NCBI GenBank assembly: GCA_963931925.1
Contig: OZ007579.1
Span: 49,994,619-50,058,618, forward strand
Origin: Onchidella celtica
Taxonomy: Eukaryota > Mollusca > Gastropoda > Systellommatophora > Onchidiidae
Direction: 5' to 3'
DNA: 64,000 bases
The position numbers and the translations under genes are program-made. The notes beneath the pieces were generated by a model. The model had not been told where the DNA came from. It did not search any database and worked only from the letters and a program-made list of their open reading frames with translations. How positions within the stretch are numbered: position 1 is the stretch's first letter; each line of letters starts with the position of its first letter. Positions 58,261 to 64,000 of the stretch are shown piece by piece.

Positions 58261-61200
58261 AGGAGAGACTAAGAAGAGGGGGTGGGAGAAGGCTAAGGCG
58301 GACAGACGAGGAGAGACTGGGGAGAGATGTGGGGAGAAGGCTAAGGCGGACAGACGAGGAGAGACTGGGGAGAGATGTGGGGAGAAGGCTGAGGCGGACA
58401 GACAAGGAGAGACTGAGGAGAGAGGTGGGGAGAAGGCTAAGGCGGACAGACAAGGAGAGACTGAGGAGAGAGGTGGGGAGAAGGCTAAGGCGGACAGACG
58501 AGGAGAGACTGGGGAGAGATGTGGGGAGAAGGCTGAGGCGGACAGACAAGGAGAGACTGAGGAGAGATGTGGGGAGAAGGATAAGGCGGACAGACAAGGA
58601 GAGACTGAGGAGAGATGTGGGGAGAAGGCTGAGGCGGACAGACAAGGAGAGACTGGGGAGAGATGTGGGGAGAAGGATAAGGCGGACAGACAAGGAGAGA
58701 CTGAGGAGAGATGTGGGGAGAAGGCTAAGGCGGACAGACAAGGAGAGACTGAGGAGAGATGTGGGGAGAAGGATAAGGCGGACAGACAAGGAGAGACTGA
58801 GGAGAGATGTGGGAAGAAGGCTAAGGCGGACAGACAAGGAGAGACTGAGGAGAGATGTGGGGAGAAGGCTAAGGCGGACAGACAAGGAGAGACTGAGGAG
58901 AGATGTGGGGAGAAGGCTAAGGCGGACAGACAAGGAGAGACTGAGGAGAGATGTGGGGAGAAGGATAAGGCGGACAGACAAGGAGAGACTGAGGAGAGAG
59001 GTGGGGAGAAGGCTAAGGCGGACATACAAGGAGAGACTGAGGAGAGAGGTGGGGAGAAGGATAAGGCGGACAGACAAGGAGAGACTGAGGAGAGAGGTGG
59101 GGAGAAGGATAAGGCGGACAGACAAGGAGAGACTGAGGAGAGAGGTGGGGAGAAGGCTAAGGCGGACAGACAAGGAGAGACCGAGTAGAGATGTGGGGAG
59201 AAGGATAAGGCGGACAGACAAGGAGAGACTGAGGAGAGAGGTGGGGAGAAGGCTAAGGCGGACAGACAAGGAGAGACTGAGGAGAGAGGTGGGGAGAAGG
59301 CTAAGGCGGACAGACAAGGAGAGACTGAGGAGAGAGGTGGGGAGAAGGATAAGGCGGACAGACAAGGAGAGACTGAGGAGAGAGGTGGGTAGAAGGATAA
59401 GGCGGACAGACAAGGAGAGACTGAGGAGAGAGTTGGGGAGAAGGCTAAGGCGGACAGACAAGGAGAGACCGAGGAGAGATGTGGGGAGAAGGATAAGGCG
59501 GACAGACAAGGAGAGACTGAGGAGAGATGTGGGGAGAAGGCTAAGGCGGACAGACAAGGAGAGACTGAGGAGAGATGTGGGGAGAAGGATAAAGCGGATA
59601 GACAAGGAGAGCCTGAGGAGAGAGCTGGGGAGAAGGCTAAGGCAGACAGACAAGGAGAGACCGAGGAGAGAGGTGGGGAGAAGGCTGTCACGAGTGGAGT
59701 GAGCGATAGTTAATAATTACTGGGGGAAAGGAGGAGAGTAAAATTAACGCACGTAGACAAGTAAGTTAAAGCGTGCATGTTGTGAGTTGGGGGGAAGGTC
59801 TGAATGAGGCGAGAGCGCTGTATTACTATCACTGCACACTAAGACGTCTAAGAGAGCGGACGTGGGAGAAAGCCCCAGAGGGCGAACATAAGGAGAGCAG
59901 TCCTAAGACTTAGGAGTAGTGTTTTTTTCCATTGATGACTGGTAGGTGAAACGATGATTGATAATTATGATTGATGTATTATATTCGTCTATTACCATGA
60001 TGTGAATAAGTATATGTGAGGAATGTGGAAGTCCTTGATATTAGATATAGCAATGTGCGCCATGAGCGATAGATGGAAGTTGAGTTCATGGATTTGTAGC
60101 ACGAGTGAGTATTGTGTACTACGATGGAGGTGTGTTACCGTAAGATGTTTGGTGAGTGAAATGTGAACTATTGTGTGTACGCTTCATGGGTTGTAAGGAG
60201 AGGTGGAGTGAATAGAAATGGTATGGTATTGTATCAATGTAATGTTATTCTTGTAGGTGCCGAGGTCGGGCCAAAGAGCGCCGCCTGGGGGGATAGGCCA
60301 GCATAGGGCCGGAGGCCACACATAGGCCAAGAGTGAGGCTGTCGGTGCAGGACAGTAGAGGCACATAAAGTCGTGGCAGTCAGGCCACGGACAGGGACGT
60401 AGATATGAGCGTGAATGTGCTAGGTGGAATGATAATGTACTATTGCCATGTTGGTGGGCTATTGAAAGGATAATGTACGATTGCCATGTTGATGGGCTAT
60501 TGAAATGATAATGTACCATTGCCATGTGATGGGCTATTGAAATGATAATGTACTATTGCCATGTGATGGGCTATTGAAATGATAATGTGCTATTGCCCTG
60601 CTGAGGTGCTAGTGGAATGCTAAGGTGTTATGGCAATAGGAAGGTGATATTGAGAGACTGCGGTGCCAGTGAATTATTAATGTGCTATTAAGACCCTGAG
60701 GGGAGAGGCTGAGGCCGAAATGTCTTTAGGAAGTAACTACCGGGTTGTGGATCCGAGGAAGAGTGCATGTGAGAATAAGGCCGTTGTACGGCAGTTAAGT
60801 TCAATAGTATAATATATGTAATTGCGCTATTATCTGTATAATTATGTTTAATAAATGTGTGAGTCTGATGGGTTGTTCTGTTAAGTGTTAACCTGTTCGT
60901 TCGTGATTGTTGTCCTGTCATAACTTATTACATCTCCCAGTCTGGGATTTGTGACAAAGGCTAAGGCGGACAGACAAAGAGAGACTGGGGAGAGAGGAGG
61001 GGAGAAGGCTAAGGCGGACAGACAAGGAGAGACTGAGAGGAGAGGTGGGGAGAAGGCTAAGGCGGACAGACAAGGAGAGACTGAGGAGAGAGGTGGGGAG
61101 AAGGCTAAGGCGGACAGACAAGGAGAGACTGAGGAGAGAGGTGGGGAGAAGGATAAGGCGGACAGACAAGGAGAGACTGAGGAGAGATGTGGGGAGAAGG

Positions 61201-61730
61201 CTAATGCGGACAGACAAGGAGAAACTGAGGAGAGAGATGGGGAGAAGACTAAGGCGACAGACAAAGAGAGACTGAGGAGAGAGGTGGGGAGAAGGTTAAG
61301 GCGGACAGACAAGGAGAAACTGAGGAGAGAGGTGGGGAGAAGGCTAAGGCGGACAGACAAGGAGAAACTGAGGAGAGAGGTGGGGAGAAGGCTAAGGCGG
61401 TGAGACGAGGAGAGACTGAGGAGAGAGGTGGGGAGAAGGCTAAGGCGGACAGACAAGGAGAGACTGAGGAGAGAGGTGAGGAGAAGGCTAAGGCGGACAG
61501 ACGATGAGAGACTGAGGAGAGAGGTGGGGAGAAGGCTAAGGCGGACAGACAAGGACAGACTGAGGAGAGAGGTGGGGAGAAGGCTAAGGCGGACAGACAA
61601 GGACAGACTGAGGAGAGAGGTGGGGAGAAGGCTAAGGCGGACAGACAAGGAGAGACTGAGGAAAGAGGTGGGGAGAAGGCTAAGGCGGAAAGACAAGGAG
61701 AGACCTTGGAGAGAGGTTTTGAGAGATGTG
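58261..61730. repeat. 48-bp purine-rich minisatellite, split by a solo LTR
   Basis: The unit is GGAGAGACTGAGGAGAGA, then TGTGGGGAGAAGG, then CTAAGGCGGACAGACAA (48 bp): about 30 units at 58261-59685 and about 16 at 60957-61730. Since 48 is a multiple of 3, long frames encode a 16-residue repeat (RRTDKERLRRDVGRRL or the Ser/Leu equivalent on the other strand). Isolated units contain stops in other frames. It is treated as non-coding. Variants TGTGG/GGTGG and CTAAGG/ATAAGG alternate. Confidence 0.95.
59686..60956 (+). mobile_element. Solo LTR (1271 bp) inside the 48-bp minisatellite
   Basis: TGTCACGAGTGG ... GGGATTTGTGACA with exact target duplication AAGGC (59681-59685 and 60957-60961), which is also minisatellite sequence. 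It is more diverged than the copies at 526 and 56586 and has a small internal expansion of the ATGTACTATTGCCATG text (about 60430-60590). Confidence 0.92.
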
Positions 61731-62216
61731 AAAACAATTCCGATCAAAATAAGGCTAAGAGATTTGCCGTGAGGGGGAAATCCAATTTTTGTCCGTCAAG
61801 TCGCGGGTTCTCTCCCCTTATATACTTGTCTATTATATATTTCAATAACTTTCAACCTTTGGCATGACTAACTGACCAAACTATAAACTCTTCAGGACTT
61901 AAATTTGGCAGGAAGGTGGCAATTGAGATAAGGAAGATGATGGGTATAATTAAAAGCTGTTTACTTCAAGCAGGTATTTTTTAAAAATAACAATGTTTAT
62001 TGCTATGTAACATATGTATATTTGCATGTTTGTTTCGTAATATATATAGTACCGTGCATGTCATAAAAAGTAACCGTATCAAGCGTTCAGTTTGGTGCGT
62101 AATGTTGTGGTACGCATGAGTTCTGAAGCAAGACTGTAGTTTATTACATTTATTATATGAGAGAGAGAGAGAGAGCGGGGGCGGGGGGGGGGGGGGGAGG
62201 CAGATGCTTGTATATT
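61731..62216. other. No recognisable gene; GA and G homopolymer tract at 62159-62198
   Basis: AT-rich sequence ending in a (GA)n and poly-G run next to the Helitron terminus. Confidence 0.6.
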
Positions 62217-62243
62217 CCGGGCAATGCCCGGTAGGTAATCTAG
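62217..62243 (+). mobile_element. Helitron-like 3' terminus
   Basis: A hairpin CCGGGCAATGCCCGG (62217-62231) followed eight bases later by CTAG (62240-62243), the 3' signature of a Helitron. The body of this element is not recognised upstream, where the GA/G tract lies. Confidence 0.55.
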
Positions 62244-62973
62244 TCTATATTAATAAAAGTGAAACCTTGCGACAATTGCAGCGCGCCTTTCGCTACTCCT
62301 CTGTTAATGCTGATTCGGTGGCCTTCAGATGTTATACAACGCTTAGTACAGACTGTCGTCGTGTCCCCGGCACAAAAAATACCAAAAAAAATTAATAACT
62401 CGCAGAATGTTTGTATTAGTTGCTAAGTTGCGACACATTGGCGTTCGGTCTATTTTTTCGGCAAATTAATGTAATTGAGATTGATTCCGGTTACAACATC
62501 ACACTCACAAAACAACTTCCGGTTAGGACTGGTTTGAATGATGAGGTTGAGGATTAGACTATCAAGTATGAAACTTTGTATGTGTGTTCTCAATGTGCCT
62601 AGACCAGGAAAAAGAAAAGGTTTGGAATTGGGAGATTGACGCTGCAGGGCCAAAAGTACAGGTTTGTGTTTTCAATATTATTCCTAGTAAAATATCATAT
62701 TTCTTTTCCATTAACACATGACGTTATCACTTCCTGCGATGTGCAAACAAACTAACCATGCGCAAATCGTGGCCATTTGACGGATGCTGGGGGGACGCGC
62801 AGGACGTCAACGCGCAAAAGGAGAGCAGTAAAAACGTATCTAAAAACAAACAAATATAAATAGAATAAAGCTAAAGGAACAGGCAAAATGAATCAGGTTC
62901 ATAATATTAATAATCACCCAGAACTGAAACTAATAAATCGATTTATCCCGGCCAGGGCCGGGAACTCAGCTAG
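62244..62973 (+). mobile_element. Non-autonomous Helitron-like element (730 bp)
   Basis: Begins TCTATATTAATAAAAGTG, a common Helitron 5' end, and ends with the palindrome CCCGGCCAGGGCCGGG (62947-62962) and CTAG (62970-62973), followed by T. No Rep/helicase is encoded. It lies head-to-tail directly after another Helitron 3' end. Confidence 0.7.
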
Positions 62974-64000
62974 TCAATTATAACGATGTATTTATATTCA
63001 GTATATTATAGAATTATACTCTTAATACACCCATTTTAAATGGAAAGGGGGGGGGTGGCATACTGGATGCCTAATCCTATGGGTGCACGGGAGAATGATT
63101 GATAAAGTGATGGGAATAAAAGAATGAACAAATTCAGAACAAGGTTGCTCAATACGCAAGGCAATACATTTTAAAAATCCAGTTTGCTTCGCTTCACGGC
63201 TAATCTTCAGAATACACACTGTCTGGCAGCAAAGGCAAGGTATGAGTCACCTGGGACAATGTGTGCTGGCTAGATTTTGGCCATTGATTGGTGTGAATAT
63301 GAAGTCGTGGGAGGTGTTCTATGGCTGCTATTGTTGCAACAGTGAACGGATTCTTTAGTGTTAGTTGACTAGTATTCTTTTCAACGGTTTGATGCTTTCA
63401 TAGAAAAATGGTTTTGAAACTTCAGTTGTTACAAATTTGGTACATGTATGCTACTCTTCTTCTCATCTTTCTCTGTGTCTGCAAAATACATGGACCTATA
63501 TTTCTAAAGCTGTATTCAACAAAATATCCAAGTCATGCACAATAATATCACAAGCTGGAGAGAATGGAGTCCTACAATGATAACTACAAAAACATGGATA
63601 TTAGTGGAGTATGACTGTACTTGTATGTCACTTTCACTTTAAGAGGTTGGTAAGTTCTACATCCTCTCACACCAATACAACAGTAAAATTATGCCATATT
63701 ATAGTGTTTCATTTTTAAAAATTACTAGCTTTAAAATCTGACCAGTCTGGCAGCAAATTCTACCAGGCCTCTCATACAGGCAAATGACAATGACCTTAGA
63801 CGAGTATTGCATTCTGGACCACCGTCTGCATAATTTTTAAAAGAAGACCCCTAAATTCACAAACTTCCGAGCGATTAGTCTCAATCACTCCAGCCGTGTT
63901 GACGATACTTAGAAATACATGAAAAGAAACAAAATTCGGATACCCGGTCAACTGCCAGCCCCGTGAGTCAAATAAAACAGACGTTCAACTATAGGAAACG
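62974..64000. other. No recognisable gene; dispersed repeat at 63547-63630
   Basis: The repeat matches 36085-36172 (CTGGAG or TGAGGAG then AATGGAGTCCTACAATGATA, then GGAGTATGACTGTACTTG). A short G run lies at 63047-63055. Confidence 0.5.

Noticed and set aside
58246-59702. 450-480 codon open frames on both strands
   Set aside because: Products of the 48-bp minisatellite (48 is divisible by 3); no start context, no domain, and a solo LTR interrupts the array.

Overview
The window is animal nuclear DNA, AT-rich, intron-bearing and densely packed with transposable elements. The LINE types (an I/Nimb-like LINE with RNase H, and CR1-like LINEs with ATT tails), Helitrons ending in CTAG, piggyBac relics and long minisatellites fit a lophotrochozoan, most probably a gastropod mollusc. 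That assignment is an inference; no lineage-diagnostic host gene settles it.

Host genes are few. From 3117 to about 7004 lie four 5' exons of a SERINC (serine incorporator) gene on the + strand, with a CRE/YY1-like promoter region just upstream. Intron 2 holds a TTAA-flanked MITE and intron 3 a complete solo LTR. The remaining SERINC exons are not seen. At 34619-34858 (minus) is a compact gene for a 79-residue secreted precursor: signal peptide, acidic pro-region, Lys-Arg-Arg processing site, and a lysine-rich amphipathic C-terminal peptide ending in Gly. It looks like an antimicrobial or cytolytic peptide precursor.

The rest is mobile or tandem-repeat DNA. 1-1762: 3' end and LTR of a Gypsy-class element (copy A). 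7763-18889: an old LTR split by a complete 9.9 kb Gypsy-class element (B, 8868-18729, target duplication GTTAT), itself split by a 5'-truncated CR1-like LINE. 21.5-33.2 kb: several LINE relics. The largest, an I/Nimb-like LINE on the minus strand (23.4-32.2 kb), is broken by three separate solo LTRs, each with an exact 5-bp target duplication; one of those LTRs carries a 192-bp retroposon with a 16-bp target duplication. 36.3-41.9 kb: a TTAA-flanked non-autonomous element containing a LINE fragment, and a broken piggyBac transposase. 42797-51577: about 8.8 kb of a 20-bp satellite almost free of adenine on the + strand. 51794-57817: a second Gypsy-class element (C) with target duplication GTGTA, a nearly intact polyprotein and an anomalous 5' end. 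58261-61730: a 48-bp minisatellite split by a solo LTR. 62.2-63.0 kb: tandem Helitron-like termini.

The main discovery is that B and C both carry Gypsy-type proteins in the order Gag-(protease)-integrase-reverse transcriptase-RNase H, with integrase before reverse transcriptase. This is the Copia-like order known from the Gmr1 group of Ty3/Gypsy elements. B and C also share a leader motif and polypurine tract. C has lost the end of gag and the protease, and its 5' LTR is replaced by an inverted 28-bp copy of the LTR end, yet it is flanked by a target duplication.
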